Positions 1 through 10,094 of a stretch of DNA of 57,480 bases are shown here, piece after piece. How positions within the stretch are numbered: the first letter of the stretch is position 1; every line of letters begins with the position of its first letter. Below the pieces are notes generated by a model. That model was not told the origin of the DNA, did not search any database, and worked only from the letters and a program-made list of their open reading frames with translations. The position numbers and the translations under genes are program-made. Origin of the DNA: Compostibacillus humi (lineage in GTDB: Bacteria > Bacillota > Bacilli > Bacillales > Amphibacillaceae); assembly GCF_014637175.1 (NCBI RefSeq), contig NZ_BMEV01000014.1:1-57480 (forward strand), in the 5' to 3' direction.

Positions 1-35
1 GGCTTGGCTTTTTAGCAAAAATTGGGTGAAAATAA

Positions 36-704
36 TTTATTGAATATTCTGTAAATGACTCAACCTTTTTTATTGATTGGAAGAGATTTAATAAAATTTA
101 CTCTTCACAGCTGTTTGGTAATGCAACTGTATTGCTTAATGTACTGAAAACATTATATAGTTATCAAAAAGATGCGTTAGAAAATAATACTGCCTACCTT
201 GAGAAGATAAATGGCCTAGATAACAAAATTAAAAAAGCAGAAGAGTCTAAGCAAGGAATTATCTCTAGCATTGGTCAAGTAACTGATCCGGAGTTTAAAA
301 TGGATTTAATAAAACAAGGTGAGGAATTAACTAAAGAGATTAGGACATTAAGAAAGCAAAAAAACCAATTAAATGAAGAACAAGAAGAACAAAGTATGAA
401 AAAAGTTGAATTGCAGGAAGTTGTAGGATTATTACTTCAGCCTGAAACCTTTTATAAAAATCAAACAACTAAGCAAGTAAGAATTTATTTAAAACATGTG
501 ATAGAATCAATTGAGTATAAGCCAAATAAGGAAATGGTAATTAATTTAAAGTTTGCTAAAAAGGCAATGAGTATCACCACCGTACCTACCGAAAAATTTA
601 ATCATTTAAAAGAAGAACTCAAAACTGAAAAAGGCAGAGTAAGTAAAAAGAAAGTAAAAGAACAAAATCAAATAGTCCTATTTAGCCTATTATCTACCTT
701 GTAG
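36..704 (+). pseudogene. C-terminal fragment of a large serine recombinase
   Basis: The reading frame is open from 36 to the stop at 702-704, and a TAA at 33-35 closes it upstream, so the catalytic N-terminal domain is absent. A TTG at 132 could serve as a start but has no convincing ribosome binding site. The product is a charged, Lys/Glu-rich helical segment with a predicted coiled coil (about 60 residues rich in E, K and Q), followed by a short segment with the alternating pattern seen at the end of large serine recombinases (IESIEYKP...MVINLKF). Large serine recombinases insert and excise mobile elements. This looks like the tail of a decayed element next to trpS. The family assignment rests on coiled-coil and tail character only, so it could be another coiled-coil protein of a mobile element. 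Confidence 0.55.
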
Positions 705-782
705 GATAAAGATCCTAATAAAATTGGGAAAGATGAGGCTAGCATAATAAAGTTTATAATTGAGGCTTTAGAGGAATTTAAC

Positions 783-880
783 GGGACGAATGAGGAATGG
801 GCATACCCAAAGTTTAGTGGTACGGTGGCACACGGGGGTTCATTCGTCCCTACTTATTAGGAATGAATGGGCTTTTTTTA
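783..880 (+). promoter_or_regulatory. Shortened T-box-like leader of trpS
   Basis: The stretch GGTGGCAC (824-831) followed by CGTCCCTA (845-852) matches the 3' half of a T-box leader (consensus AGGGTGGNACCGCG ... CGTCCCT) imperfectly. The TGGC at 826-829 would pair with the GCCA end expected for tRNA-Trp. GGGACGAATGA (783-793) pairs perfectly with TCATTCGTCCC (840-850), while TTCATTC (839-845) can instead pair with GAATGAA (861-867), which precedes a run of T. The two pairings exclude each other, as in an antiterminator/terminator switch. The long Stem I with a TGG specifier that a normal T-box needs does not fit: only about 80 bases separate the recombinase stop from this hairpin. A possible -10 (TATAAT, 755-760) lies just upstream. 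Confidence 0.5.
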
Positions 881-881
881 A

Positions 882-1907
<1,026 letters not shown>

Positions 1908-1965
1908 ACTGTTCACATTGGAACGCAGTAGGTAACCAGAGCTCTAAGAGTTCCAAGTACTGAAA

Positions 1966-2004
1966 AAATCACCTGCAATGAAGGCTGCCATTGCAGGTGA
2001 TTGA
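1966..2004. terminator. Bidirectional terminator between trpS and yjbA
   Basis: A 12-bp perfect stem (ATCACCTGCAATG with its complement) around a short loop, flanked by A on the left and T-rich sequence on the right. It can end transcription from both convergent genes. Confidence 0.85.
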
Positions 2005-2005
2005 T

Positions 2006-2761
2006 TTAGTTGGATGTGTTCTGTTTTTGACCGTTCTCCACTTCCCACATTTTTTCAAGGAACGGCTGGCCTTTGATTAATTTAGAGCAAAGTTCTTCAT
2101 GCTGTTCGCTCCAGCCTTCTTTTACCCCGTTATAAAGCAGTTCCCACGCCTTTTCCTGGTCCATATAGCGAATATACGGATATTGTTTCGGATCCCATTC
2201 TGTCAGCCAGTACCTCAGTTCTTCCAGATTATTGCTCGTGCGCAGCTGATCCAAGGCGATCATGAGCAACTGTTTCAATTGCCGCTCTCTTCGGGTCAAG
2301 CCGATAATATATTTCGGTTCCATCGAAAGCATATGGTATTCCTTTTCATAGCCACCTTCAACAAATCCATAAGATTGAGGCTTTGCCTTTTTAATCATGT
2401 CGTACACAAGCTGTTCCTGCCTTGGAATGAGACGGCTCTTCCGTATTGGAATTTGATATCCATTCGTATCAAAGGCGATAATTTCCTGCCCGTCAGTCAC
2501 AATCGCCGCATATTCGACGACATTCCGCTCATGTCCTTTGCGAATATATGTCCGCTTATATATCGTATCCAGAAGCGCTTTCGGCAAATCGTGCATATCA
2601 TTTTCAATGTAATCGTACAATCCTGATGTTATGTATAAAAGCGGCACTTGGTCCAATAATTCGATTCCGTCATCTTTCCGCCATTCGTGAAAATAACAAA
2701 CATTATATCCGTTTTCTTCTCCCTCAAACCAGTTAACCCAAACATCATGCAAATATAACAT
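2006..2761 (-). CDS. yjbA: YjbA family protein (UPF0736)
   Basis: A conserved Bacillaceae protein of unknown function, 251 residues. The opening [20 protein letters not shown] and the later [11 protein letters not shown] and [12 protein letters not shown] blocks match B. subtilis YjbA closely, and adjacency to trpS is conserved. I chose the start at 2761, because homologues begin MLYLHDV. The frame is open for eight further codons upstream. No membrane segment, signal peptide or known catalytic motif is visible. It is acidic and rich in aromatic residues, which suggests a soluble cytoplasmic protein. Confidence 0.9.
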   Translation of the reverse strand: MLYLHDVWVNWFEGEENGYNVCYFHEWRKDDGIELLDQVPLLYITSGLYDYIENDMHDLPKALLDTIYKRTYIRKGHERNVVEYAAIVTDGQEIIAFDTNGYQIPIRKSRLIPRQEQLVYDMIKKAKPQSYGFVEGGYEKEYHMLSMEPKYIIGLTRRERQLKQLLMIALDQLRTSNNLEELRYWLTEWDPKQYPYIRYMDQEKAWELLYNGVKEGWSEQHEELCSKLIKGQPFLEKMWEVENGQKQNTSN

Positions 2762-2857
2762 AAACAACCCTCTCTTTATTAACATACATCAAAGTTTCCG
2801 TTCAGCTGAACATGTTAACTTACCATACATTATGACCATCATTTAGAAAAATATTCT

Positions 2858-3085
2858 TTACTTGTTGGAATATGGGTTGTTTGGCAAACGATTGATAACA
2901 AATGCCATAATGATGATTCCGAGGGGAAGGAAATAACATTCAATACGTCCGGCGACAAAAATAAAATAATCAGACCAGGATACGCCAGCGGGAATTAAAT
3001 TTAAATAAATTATTAAGGATACGCCCCCGGTGACTGCTAGTCCAAATCCAATCAAAAAGAAAAACAAATATCCCATTTTCTTCAC
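2858..3085 (-). CDS. Small two-span membrane protein, unknown
   Basis: 75 residues with two hydrophobic segments (about residues 5-27 and 43-63) and a short polar tail ending NRLPNNPYSNK. I do not recognise the family. The reading direction matches yjbA and fabHF, and the gene lies downstream of yjbA's start, between it and the fabF terminator. The start at 3085 has a G-poor upstream region (revcomp CAAGTCGGGTGAAG, with GGGTGA usable as a weak ribosome binding site). A small envelope protein is the most that can be said. Confidence 0.6.
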   Translation of the reverse strand: MKKMGYLFFFLIGFGLAVTGGVSLIIYLNLIPAGVSWSDYFIFVAGRIECYFLPLGIIIMAFVINRLPNNPYSNK

Positions 3086-3163
3086 CCGACTTGTCCAAAT
3101 GATTAATTCATTCTATGCTTGCTTCCATTGGAAAATGCGGGCTGTTCATCAGTATAAAAAGCA

Positions 3164-3196
3164 CAAAAACCCCGAACGTTAACATTCGGGTTTTTT
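3164..3196 (-). terminator. Terminator of fabH-fabF
   Basis: CCCGAA-cGTTAACa-TTCGGG hairpin with T-runs on both sides, 3 bases beyond the fabF stop. Confidence 0.85.
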
Positions 3197-3198
3197 GC

Positions 3199-4440
3199 TT
3201 AGGCTTTATATTTTTTAAAGATGAGGCTTACGTTATGGCCGCCAAATCCTAATGAATTGCTTAAAACAACGTCTACCGCTTGTTCTCTTGCTTTATTCGG
3301 CACATAATCCAAGTCGCAATCTTCATCAGGGGTTTCATAATTAATCGTTGGCGGAATGACCTGGTTTTTCAATGTCAAAATAGAAATGACTGCTTCCACT
3401 CCGCCGGCAGCACCGAGCAAGTGGCCGGTCATCGATTTCGTCGAAGATACTGCAAGCTTATATGCATGGTCTCCAAAGACACGTTTTATCGCTTCGGTTT
3501 CGTATTTATCATTGAGCGCCGTGCTTGTCCCATGGGCATTAATGTAATCCACTTCTTCCGGAGCAAGTCCAGCGTCTTTTAACGCTTCCGTCATCGCCCG
3601 GGCCGCTCCTTCACCATGTTCTGCCGGTGCGGTAATGTGGTATGCGTCTCCCGTTGCTCCGTACCCGACTATTTCCCCGTAAATATGGGCTCCCCGTTCC
3701 AGGGCTGTTTCCAGTGCCTCCAAAATTAAAATGCCCGCTCCTTCTCCCATGACAAAGCCGTCCCGGTCCTTGTCGAATGGCCTGCTCGCTTTTTTCGGAT
3801 CCGGATGAACCGACAATGCTTTATTAGAGGAAAATCCGGCAAAGGACATATTCGTAATTGGAGCTTCTGCACCACCGGCAATCATATAATCTGCATCGCC
3901 CCTTGCAATGACTTTATACGCATCGCCAATGGAATTGGCACCTGAGGCACAAGCTGTAACGGTACAGGAGTTAATTCCTTTTGCGCCGAGCTGAATCGAT
4001 ACTTGGCCTGCTGCCATATCAGGAATCATCATCGGCACGAAAAAGGGGCTGACCCTTTTATATCCTTTTTTCAGGAAGTTATTATGCTGGTCTTCGTACG
4101 TCTGCATTCCGCCGATTCCCGAACCAATCCAAACGCCGACCCGATAGCGATTTTCATCATTAATTTCCAATTTAGCATCCTCCACTGCCATTTTTGAAGC
4201 AGCCACGGCGTATTGGGTGAAAGGGTCCATTTTTCTTGCGTCTTTCTTCTCCATATATAAAACAGGGTCAAAATCTTTCACTTCCGCAGCGGCCTTCGCC
4301 GGAAAATCGTCTTTGTTTACTTTTGTTACAAAATCGATGCCTGAATTTCCTGCGATTAAGTTTTCCCACATTGTATTTACATCGTTACCAACCGGTGTAA
4401 CTGCACCGATTCCTGTCACGACTACCCGTCTTCTTTCCAT
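3199..4440 (-). CDS. fabF: 3-oxoacyl-ACP synthase II (FabF)
   Basis: Condenses malonyl-ACP with acyl-ACP to elongate fatty acids in the cytoplasm. 413 residues, the length of B. subtilis FabF. The nucleophile is Cys164 in TACASGAN, and the two catalytic histidines are in NAHGTST (about 304) and GHLLGAAGG (about 340), so the Cys-His-His triad of KAS I/II enzymes is intact. It begins 20 bases after the fabH stop, with a GGAGG-type ribosome binding site, and forms an operon with fabH. A terminator follows. FapR control is expected from the operator upstream of fabH. Confidence 0.97.
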   Translation of the reverse strand: MERRRVVVTGIGAVTPVGNDVNTMWENLIAGNSGIDFVTKVNKDDFPAKAAAEVKDFDPVLYMEKKDARKMDPFTQYAVAASKMAVEDAKLEINDENRYRVGVWIGSGIGGMQTYEDQHNNFLKKGYKRVSPFFVPMMIPDMAAGQVSIQLGAKGINSCTVTACASGANSIGDAYKVIARGDADYMIAGGAEAPITNMSFAGFSSNKALSVHPDPKKASRPFDKDRDGFVMGEGAGILILEALETALERGAHIYGEIVGYGATGDAYHITAPAEHGEGAARAMTEALKDAGLAPEEVDYINAHGTSTALNDKYETEAIKRVFGDHAYKLAVSSTKSMTGHLLGAAGGVEAVISILTLKNQVIPPTINYETPDEDCDLDYVPNKAREQAVDVVLSNSLGFGGHNVSLIFKKYKA

Positions 4441-4460
4441 TTTGGTTCCCTCCTATCGAG

Positions 4461-5399
4461 TTATTTTCCCCAGCGGACTGCGACTGCTCCCCATGTTAAG
4501 CCGCCGCCAAAGCCGACCATGACAATGAGGTCATCGTCTTTAATCGAGCCGTCCTTTGCTGATTCAGATAAAGCGATGCCGATGGATGCAGCAGATGTAT
4601 TTCCATACTTGCGGATGGACGTGTTCATCCGTTCCTCCGGGATGCCGAGCCGTTCCCTTGCCGCTTCCATAATGCGGATATTTGCCTGGTGGGGAATTAA
4701 ATAATCGACATCTTCCTTATTTAACCCAATTTTTTCAATTACATTAACCGAGGCTTCCGGCATTTTCCGTACAGCAAACTTAAATACTTCTCTGCCGTTC
4801 ATAAAAATATATTCATTCGGGTTCTGATACAAATATTTTCCGCCAGTACCGTCTGATCCGAGTTCAAAGGACAGAATTCCCCTTCCCTCAGAAACCTCTC
4901 CTAAAACGGCCGCTCCTGCACCATCGCCAAATAGAACACAAGTAGAACGGTCATTCCAATCGACGATTTTCGATAGCTTTTCTACCCCAATAACGAGCAC
5001 CTTTTCATAGGCTTTCGTTTCAATAAATTGTTTCGCCGTAATAACTCCGTACATATATCCGGCACAAGCAGCACTAACATCCATTGCTGCCGCTTTCGTT
5101 GCCCCTAACTTCTCCTGCAGCATACATGCCACCGATGGAAAGGGTGTATCCGGCGTCACAGTGGCTACAAGGATGAGATCCAATTCTTCCGGCTTTACGT
5201 CTGCATCTTCCAGCGCGGCCAACGCAGCATAATATGCCATGTCCGATGTATTTATGTTGTCATCGGCAATTCGCCTTTCCTCAATTCCTGTTCTAGTGCG
5301 AATCCATTCATCATTCGTATCGACCATTTTTTCCAAATCATGGTTTGTTAATATTTTTGGCGGGACATAATGCCCCGTTCCAATAAATCCAACGGCCAT
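4461..5399 (-). CDS. fabH: 3-oxoacyl-ACP synthase III (FabH)
   Basis: Starts fatty-acid synthesis by condensing acetyl-CoA or branched acyl-CoA with malonyl-ACP. 312 residues. Catalytic Cys112 lies in AACAGYMYG, with His in IPHQAN (about 238) and Asn in GNTSAAS (about 268), so the Cys-His-Asn triad is complete. I chose ATG 5399 over the longer frame starting at 5453, because homologues start MAVGFIGTG and AAGGAGAGG lies about 8 bases ahead of it. The rejected extension also overlaps the region just downstream of the FapR operator. First gene of the fabH-fabF operon, downstream of med, as in B. subtilis. Confidence 0.96.
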   Translation of the reverse strand: MAVGFIGTGHYVPPKILTNHDLEKMVDTNDEWIRTRTGIEERRIADDNINTSDMAYYAALAALEDADVKPEELDLILVATVTPDTPFPSVACMLQEKLGATKAAAMDVSAACAGYMYGVITAKQFIETKAYEKVLVIGVEKLSKIVDWNDRSTCVLFGDGAGAAVLGEVSEGRGILSFELGSDGTGGKYLYQNPNEYIFMNGREVFKFAVRKMPEASVNVIEKIGLNKEDVDYLIPHQANIRIMEAARERLGIPEERMNTSIRKYGNTSAASIGIALSESAKDGSIKDDDLIVMVGFGGGLTWGAVAVRWGK

Positions 5400-5455
5400 T
5401 GATGATCCTCTCCTTATTTTCAACATATGATTAACATATGGGTATAATATCAATT

Positions 5456-5474
5456 ATTATGACTTGGTACTAAT
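5456..5474 (-). promoter_or_regulatory. FapR operator upstream of fabH
   Basis: On the minus strand this reads ATTAGTACCAAGTCATAAT, which matches the FapR consensus (ATTAGTACCTRGTCTTAAT) at nearly every position. FapR is the malonyl-CoA-sensing repressor of Bacillus lipid synthesis and is known to bind upstream of fabHA-fabF. The site is about 57 bases before the fabH start codon. Confidence 0.8.
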
Positions 5475-5508
5475 TCTAATACAAAAAAAGGGTATAATCA
5501 AGTTCCCA

Positions 5509-6489
5509 TTATTCACTATATTCATTCGGCAGTAATTTCGACTTCTTATATTCCTTTATAATATCATTCATATAGCGCTGATATGTTTTTGGCACCTTAT
5601 TATTATATTCCCCAAGCTCAATTACTTCATCCTCAAAATCAAATGTTAAAATGCCCCCTTGAAGTTCTCCTTTATGAAAGAGTTCGGCACTTAATTCATA
5701 CAGTTTATCGACGTTTTGGATTGTACTCGTTAAAACTGCCTCCGGGGCTACATCCATTTGGTCAGATACATAGCCAACAGCATACAATCGGTCCCGTTCT
5801 GCCCGTTGCAGAATTTCGGCACTAAAATAGTCACCGGCGGGGTAAAATATATCTACACCTTTACTTTTCATCACTTCATACATTTCCAATGCCCGTTGTT
5901 TGTCTTCCCAGCTGTTGACAAAATCCATTTGTACGACAGCGGCGGGATTTTCAAATTTTACCCCTTCATAAAAGCCTTCAATTTCCGGCTGCCAGTTAAA
6001 GGCAGCGATAATTCCCACCTGGTCGGTCCGTGTCATTTTGCCGGCAATCATCCCGCCAAAAAAACCCATCGCATGAGAATTAAAATTAAGACTCGTTAAA
6101 TTATCGTCGTAAATTCCGCCGTTAAAGTAGACAAAATGTACATCCGGATAGACTTTTGCGATGTCTTCAAAAATATTTCCATATATGCTGCTATGGCCGT
6201 AAATTAAATTGACACCTTGCTGCACAAGTTCATCCACTGCCCGCTGAATGTCTTCTTTTGCCTCCATATTTTCTTTGACAAATATGTTCGTACGGAACTG
6301 TTTTTCAATTTGCAGCAAGCCTTCATAACCCTTTTTATTCCATGAGTTATCGTCAATGGAACCATCTAGGAGTAAGCCAACATTTTGGATATTGCCACTT
6401 CCTGCGAACGTATGGCATCCGGTAAGAATAAAACTTGTAAATATAAGTAAAAATAATATCGACATCTTTTTCAAAATACGGCACTCCAT
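5509..6489 (-). CDS. med: Med-like competence regulator lipoprotein (BMP family)
   Basis: 326 residues with an N-terminal signal peptide and lipobox (ILTGC, Cys near residue 25), followed by a periplasmic-binding fold of the BMP/PnrA type (NVGLLLDGSIDDNSWNKKGYEG is the family opening). In B. subtilis, Med is a positive regulator of comK, and its gene lies just upstream of comZ and fabHA. Here fabH follows directly and comZ is not present. A comK gene lies at 28 kb in this window. The link to competence is by homology and synteny only; the ligand is unknown. Confidence 0.85.
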   Translation of the reverse strand: MECRILKKMSILFLLIFTSFILTGCHTFAGSGNIQNVGLLLDGSIDDNSWNKKGYEGLLQIEKQFRTNIFVKENMEAKEDIQRAVDELVQQGVNLIYGHSSIYGNIFEDIAKVYPDVHFVYFNGGIYDDNLTSLNFNSHAMGFFGGMIAGKMTRTDQVGIIAAFNWQPEIEGFYEGVKFENPAAVVQMDFVNSWEDKQRALEMYEVMKSKGVDIFYPAGDYFSAEILQRAERDRLYAVGYVSDQMDVAPEAVLTSTIQNVDKLYELSAELFHKGELQGGILTFDFEDEVIELGEYNNKVPKTYQRYMNDIIKEYKKSKLLPNEYSE

Positions 6490-6584
6490 TCAAGAAATTA
6501 GGTCAAACATCTTATATTTAGAACTTCTTACTCATATTTTAGTCGATATTCTATATTTGGTAAACAATTCATACAAGCTTTTCT

Positions 6585-7145
6585 TTACTCTTTCGGATAA
6601 ATATAAAAGGATTTAAATAGCTGATAATGTTTGATGACGTTTTCGATTTGTTTCTCCAGCTTGCTGGGGGCAATTCGAAAGGGTTCCTCTTTTTGGAAAA
6701 GATTTTCTTTGCTCTTCCCTTGTATAAAGGGCAGCAGCATTTTTGCAAATTCTTTTACATAAAGAGCATTTTCCTCTTTCTTTAACTTCTGAAAGGAAAT
6801 AAATTCTTTTCCTATATAACAGCCATTTTCATTCATCGGCATCCATTCCCCAAACAACATTGGAACCCGAATGATGTTCATATGGGGCGCCTTTTCAAGC
6901 TCGGGCGGATTGATCCAATAAATATTTCCCTCCGGAATTTTTTCGTTATATTTTCCGATAATAATGACCGGCTTCGTACTATCTGCAATAGAATCCGTTA
7001 TCGAAAATGAACTGTTTCTGCCAAAAAACATGAGCAAGTCATCAGGATAATCCGGCTGAACGATTCCTTTTACCGGATAGTCATTTTCCAGCAGCTCGTT
7101 AATAACGTGATAGCCAATCCAATGGTTGCAATTGATGACGAACAT
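6585..7145 (-). CDS. YjaV-type NAD(P)-binding, epimerase-like protein
   Basis: 186 residues with a reduced Rossmann/SDR look: NHWIGYHVINELLENDYPVKG at the N-terminus resembles the GFIGSHL nucleotide-binding turn but lacks the Gly-rich pattern, and no Tyr-x-x-x-Lys is visible. It lies between yjzD and med, the place of yjaU/yjaV in B. subtilis. The start at 7145 has an AAGGGGAG ribosome binding site. It is probably a degenerate sugar-epimerase relative with no catalytic activity; its role is unknown. Confidence 0.65.
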   Translation of the reverse strand: MFVINCNHWIGYHVINELLENDYPVKGIVQPDYPDDLLMFFGRNSSFSITDSIADSTKPVIIIGKYNEKIPEGNIYWINPPELEKAPHMNIIRVPMLFGEWMPMNENGCYIGKEFISFQKLKKEENALYVKEFAKMLLPFIQGKSKENLFQKEEPFRIAPSKLEKQIENVIKHYQLFKSFYIYPKE

Positions 7146-7258
7146 TCCTTTCTCCCCTTTGAAAGAATATAATAAAAACCTTTTCCTTTCTTTCAGATTT
7201 TGATAAACTAAATAAGGATGTCATACATAAAGATACGAATAAATGTGAGGTGTTTTTT

Positions 7259-7435
7259 GTGCGGTATATCGCATCTATCATTTGGGCGGTTTTAATCAGC
7301 TGTGCCATTGCCTATGTATTAACGAGCATGGGTGGAGAAACATTTGCTTTATTTGATACCCTCATTCTGGCTGGAATTATTGCCATTGCAGTATTTTGGT
7401 TAGGTGACGGTATTTTAAAAGAAAATAAGCGGTAG
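7259..7435 (+). CDS. yjzD: DUF2929 small membrane protein YjzD
   Basis: 58 residues with two hydrophobic spans (about 4-22 and 30-48). The sequence RYIASIIWAVLISCAIAYVLTSMGG is the DUF2929 pattern of YjzD in B. subtilis, where it also lies beside yjaU/yjaV and med. I chose the GTG at 7259 because GAGGTG lies 6 bases ahead of it; the GTG at 7250 is part of that ribosome binding site. It is divergent from the gene at 6585-7145. Function unknown. Confidence 0.85.
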   Translation: MRYIASIIWAVLISCAIAYVLTSMGGETFALFDTLILAGIIAIAVFWLGDGILKENKR

Positions 7436-7437
7436 TT

Positions 7438-7474
7438 GAAAACCCTTGCCAGAATGGTATGGCAAGGGTTTATT
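7438..7474. terminator. Bidirectional terminator
   Basis: AACCCTTGCC and its complement around a 10-base loop, with A/T runs on both sides. It serves yjzD (+) and the gene ending at 7476 (-). Confidence 0.85.
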
Positions 7475-7475
7475 A

Positions 7476-7829
7476 TTAGTACCAAGGCAATGTACTAATG
7501 GCAGCCAGTGCTGCAAGCGGAAGAATAAGCCTGGTAAATCTCCGCGGCGGACGGCCAAATCCGTAGCAAAAGCCGTATCCTGGATAGTATCCTGGTCCGT
7601 ACCATGGATTGCCAAAACCATAGCCGTAGCCGAACTTCCGGTAATCGTTCCCTTGATAGGCTGCATCGCTGTAAGGATCTACCGGTACGGCAAAATAAAC
7701 ATATTCATCATCTAACCCGGTAATAATACCATCAAATTGTGTGCCATCTGTAGTTTCTGCTAAAACGTATGCATGCATATGCTGTTTGCATAAATCATAT
7801 ACATGTTGATGATCATTTTTCGCTTTCAT
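7476..7829 (-). CDS. Gly/Tyr-rich protein with small beta-barrel-like N-terminus
   Basis: 117 residues. Residues 18-45 (AYVLAETTDGTQFDGIITGL) look like a small LSm/SH3-type beta-barrel. The middle (about 60-90) is a Gly-Tyr-Phe repeat with many GYG units. The end is RRFTRLILPLAALAAISTLPWY, a basic patch and a hydrophobic helix. This architecture recurs in Bacillaceae spore- and coat-associated proteins, but I do not recognise this one. ATG 7829 is preceded by AGGAGGT at 8 bases. The coding strand shares a terminator with yjzD. Confidence 0.7.
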   Translation of the reverse strand: MKAKNDHQHVYDLCKQHMHAYVLAETTDGTQFDGIITGLDDEYVYFAVPVDPYSDAAYQGNDYRKFGYGYGFGNPWYGPGYYPGYGFCYGFGRPPRRFTRLILPLAALAAISTLPWY

Positions 7830-7930
7830 TTGCACAGACCTCCTCACCATTTAAGCTATTCATTGGCCTATGGGAAGGTGCATATTCATTCGCAAAAGTC
7901 TAAACCGAGCATTAAAGGAGAATAACCATT

Positions 7931-8746
7931 ATGGAGAAGTTTATAACAATTATCCAATTCTTAATCCTTGGAATTGTACAAGGTGTCACTGAACCGATAC
8001 CAATTTCCTCCAGCGGTCATATCGTCATTTTTCGTGAATTGTTTGGAATTGAAACGAAGGGGCTATCTTTTGAAATCTTTGTCAATTTCGCCTCCCTGCT
8101 TGCGATTATTATCATCTATTGGAAAGACATTGTTCGATTAATAAAAAATGGTTTCTTATATATTGTTAAAAAGGATCCGGACGCGAAAAGCGACTTTCAA
8201 TTTATTATTTATTTAATTATTGCAACGATTCCCGTCGGGGTAGTCGGAGTATTATTCGGAGATGCACTTGGTGAAGCTTTGAGCGACGACCCGGTAGTTG
8301 TCGGGTATACGCTATTAATTACGGCTGCAGCGGTCTGGACAATCCGTAATTTGCGCGGACGGAAAGCGGACGGGGACTTGACAACAAAAGATGCAGTAAT
8401 TGTCGGACTAGCCCAGGCTATTGCCGTTACCCCAGGTATCAGCCGTTCCGGTGCTACCATTGTTGCCTCGATGCTGTTAGGGATGAAACAGGAAACAGCG
8501 TTGCGTTTTTCCTTTTTGCTTTATATTCCGGTGAGTTTAGGGACGACGATTTTAGAAGTTCCGGAACTCGTTGAGAGCGCAGAGTTTCAATCCTTGCTCA
8601 TTCCGAATATTGTCGCGTTCATAGCTGCCTTTATTGCAACCTATTTTGCCCTTAAATGGTTTATGAACATTATGGCAAGAGGAAATTTAAAATATTTTTC
8701 CTACTACTGTCTCGTTGTTGGAATACTCGTGATTATCTTTCTGTAA
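7931..8746 (+). CDS. uppP: Undecaprenyl-diphosphatase (UppP/BacA)
   Basis: Dephosphorylates undecaprenyl diphosphate so that the lipid carrier can be reused for peptidoglycan and teichoic acid synthesis. It also gives low-level bacitracin resistance. 271 residues with about eight membrane spans. The two signature motifs are present: [13 protein letters not shown] (about residues 17-29; many UppP have EFLPVSSTGH here) and GISRSGATI (about 167-175). A GGAG ribosome binding site precedes ATG 7931, and a terminator follows. Confidence 0.92.
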   Translation: MEKFITIIQFLILGIVQGVTEPIPISSSGHIVIFRELFGIETKGLSFEIFVNFASLLAIIIIYWKDIVRLIKNGFLYIVKKDPDAKSDFQFIIYLIIATIPVGVVGVLFGDALGEALSDDPVVVGYTLLITAAAVWTIRNLRGRKADGDLTTKDAVIVGLAQAIAVTPGISRSGATIVASMLLGMKQETALRFSFLLYIPVSLGTTILEVPELVESAEFQSLLIPNIVAFIAAFIATYFALKWFMNIMARGNLKYFSYYCLVVGILVIIFL

Positions 8747-8754
8747 GACAAATG

Positions 8755-8790
8755 AAAAAACCACTTGCAATGATTGCAAGTGGTTTTTTA
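8755..8790. terminator. Bidirectional terminator
   Basis: AACCACTTGCAA-tga-TTGCAAGTGGTT, a perfect 12-bp stem with A and T tracts, shared by uppP (+) and the gene ending at 8794 (-). Confidence 0.88.
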
Positions 8791-8793
8791 GTA

Positions 8794-9105
8794 TTAATCC
8801 GGAATTCCTAATGCGATTTTCGCGTAACGGGACATTTTGTCCTTCGACCACGGCGGATCCCAGACGATATTTACTTTAGTTTCTTTTACTTCTGGAATAT
8901 CGGATAAAACAAACTGGATGTCTCTTTCAATATGGGCAGACAATGGACAGCCCATTGCTGTTAATGTCATCGTTACGGTACATAGTCCGTTTTCATCTAA
9001 ATCGACATCATATATCAAACCTAAGTTAACAATATCTATCCCTAACTCAGGGTCAATTACGTTTTCAAGGGCACCCATTAAATTCTCTTTCAATGCCTCG
9101 TCCAT
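8794..9105 (-). CDS. yitW: SufT-like Fe-S assembly factor (YitW, DUF59/MIP18)
   Basis: 103 residues of the MIP18/PaaD family. The characteristic DPELGIDIVNLGLIYDV and TAMGCPLSAHIERDI segments are present, including the conserved Asp and Cys. Members help deliver iron-sulfur clusters to target proteins. In B. subtilis, YitW lies beside yitV and yitU, as here. The start at 9105 (MDEALKENL) is preceded by AAAGGGAGG. It is the last gene of a small minus-strand run with yitV. Cytosolic. Confidence 0.9.
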   Translation of the reverse strand: MDEALKENLMGALENVIDPELGIDIVNLGLIYDVDLDENGLCTVTMTLTAMGCPLSAHIERDIQFVLSDIPEVKETKVNIVWDPPWSKDKMSRYAKIALGIPD

Positions 9106-9149
9106 CGAATCAACCTCCCTTTTCTTCCTTTCTTTTATTTAACCATACT

Positions 9150-9935
9150 TTATCCAATTTTAAAATGATTTGCATCACTATAGTTTCCAAGCCAGTCCGC
9201 TAACGCTAATTTTGCCTTTCGGCTCACTTTGTGCCCCTGTTCCCTTTCCTTAATCCATTGGATCCGGTCTTTATTTTCATAAAATCCTTTCGCATCTTCC
9301 ACAAAGGGTTCGGTAAAATGAATCGGAATCGTCGTATCCTGTTCTCCATGCCAGAGAAAGAGAGGGCGTCCGTACAAATTATCCATCTTTTGGGACAGAT
9401 CATATTGCTGGATTTTTTCTTCCGCTGCCGCAATTTCCTTTTCCGTAAGGGGAATTTTTCGCGTTTTTTGCACCTGATCAATAAGGAAACGGAAATAAGC
9501 GGTTAACTTTGGTGTTCCCATCATTATCGCCGCTCCTTTTATCCAGGAATATTTGGTTAATGCCGCAGCAGTGGTAATTCCTCCCATGCTAGTTCCTGCA
9601 ACAGCAATGTTACCGGACAAAATCAATCCTTTTTCATCGAGCGTATGTTTCATCAATTCTAATTCTTTCACGTTTTCCATCACAATATCCCAGAAGGACA
9701 GCATTCTGTCTTCCGCAGAAATCCCTTTTTCCCTTTCTCCATGGTGGAGACTGTCGGGAAGGACGACACGAAAACCTTTCTCTGCCAGCAAATAGGCTGT
9801 ATCCAAATTATGTTCCTTCGCACTCGTAAATCCATGAAAATAAATGACGAGTGGAAGCGGGTCCTTTTCTCTTTTTTCATCAACGACAAACAGGCATGGT
9901 ATATGCCGTATATTTTGTTTATATATGCCGATCAT
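9150..9935 (-). CDS. yitV: Alpha/beta-hydrolase esterase (YitV)
   Basis: 261 residues. The oxyanion motif YFHGFTSAK is near residue 31, the nucleophile is in GTSMGG (about 122), the acid is in LWHGEQDTTIPI (about 196) and the catalytic His is in EQGHKVS (about 240), giving a complete Ser-Asp-His triad. Members are esterases or peptidases of unclear substrate. No signal peptide is visible, so it is cytoplasmic. It is 44 bases upstream of yitW and likely cotranscribed with it. Confidence 0.88.
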   Translation of the reverse strand: MIGIYKQNIRHIPCLFVVDEKREKDPLPLVIYFHGFTSAKEHNLDTAYLLAEKGFRVVLPDSLHHGEREKGISAEDRMLSFWDIVMENVKELELMKHTLDEKGLILSGNIAVAGTSMGGITTAAALTKYSWIKGAAIMMGTPKLTAYFRFLIDQVQKTRKIPLTEKEIAAAEEKIQQYDLSQKMDNLYGRPLFLWHGEQDTTIPIHFTEPFVEDAKGFYENKDRIQWIKEREQGHKVSRKAKLALADWLGNYSDANHFKIG

Positions 9936-10094
9936 ACGTATTCTCTCCTTACGTTTGCCTTCTATCTATATTGTAATGGTCCGGCTGTTATCTTTCAATT
10001 TTGTCCCCTTACCGGGCGAATTTGGAATTTTGAGGACAATTACTTTACATCGGTACGTTTCCTTTATAAACTAGAAGTCAATGAGGTGAATGGA

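Noticed and set aside
2099-2626. Plus-strand open frame of 175 codons inside yjbA
   Set aside because: Composition and lack of ribosome binding site show it to be a shadow of yjbA.
9741-10094. N-terminal extension of YitU from 9741
   Set aside because: The extension covers the yitV start on the opposite strand and has no homology; ATG 10095 has a good ribosome binding site.
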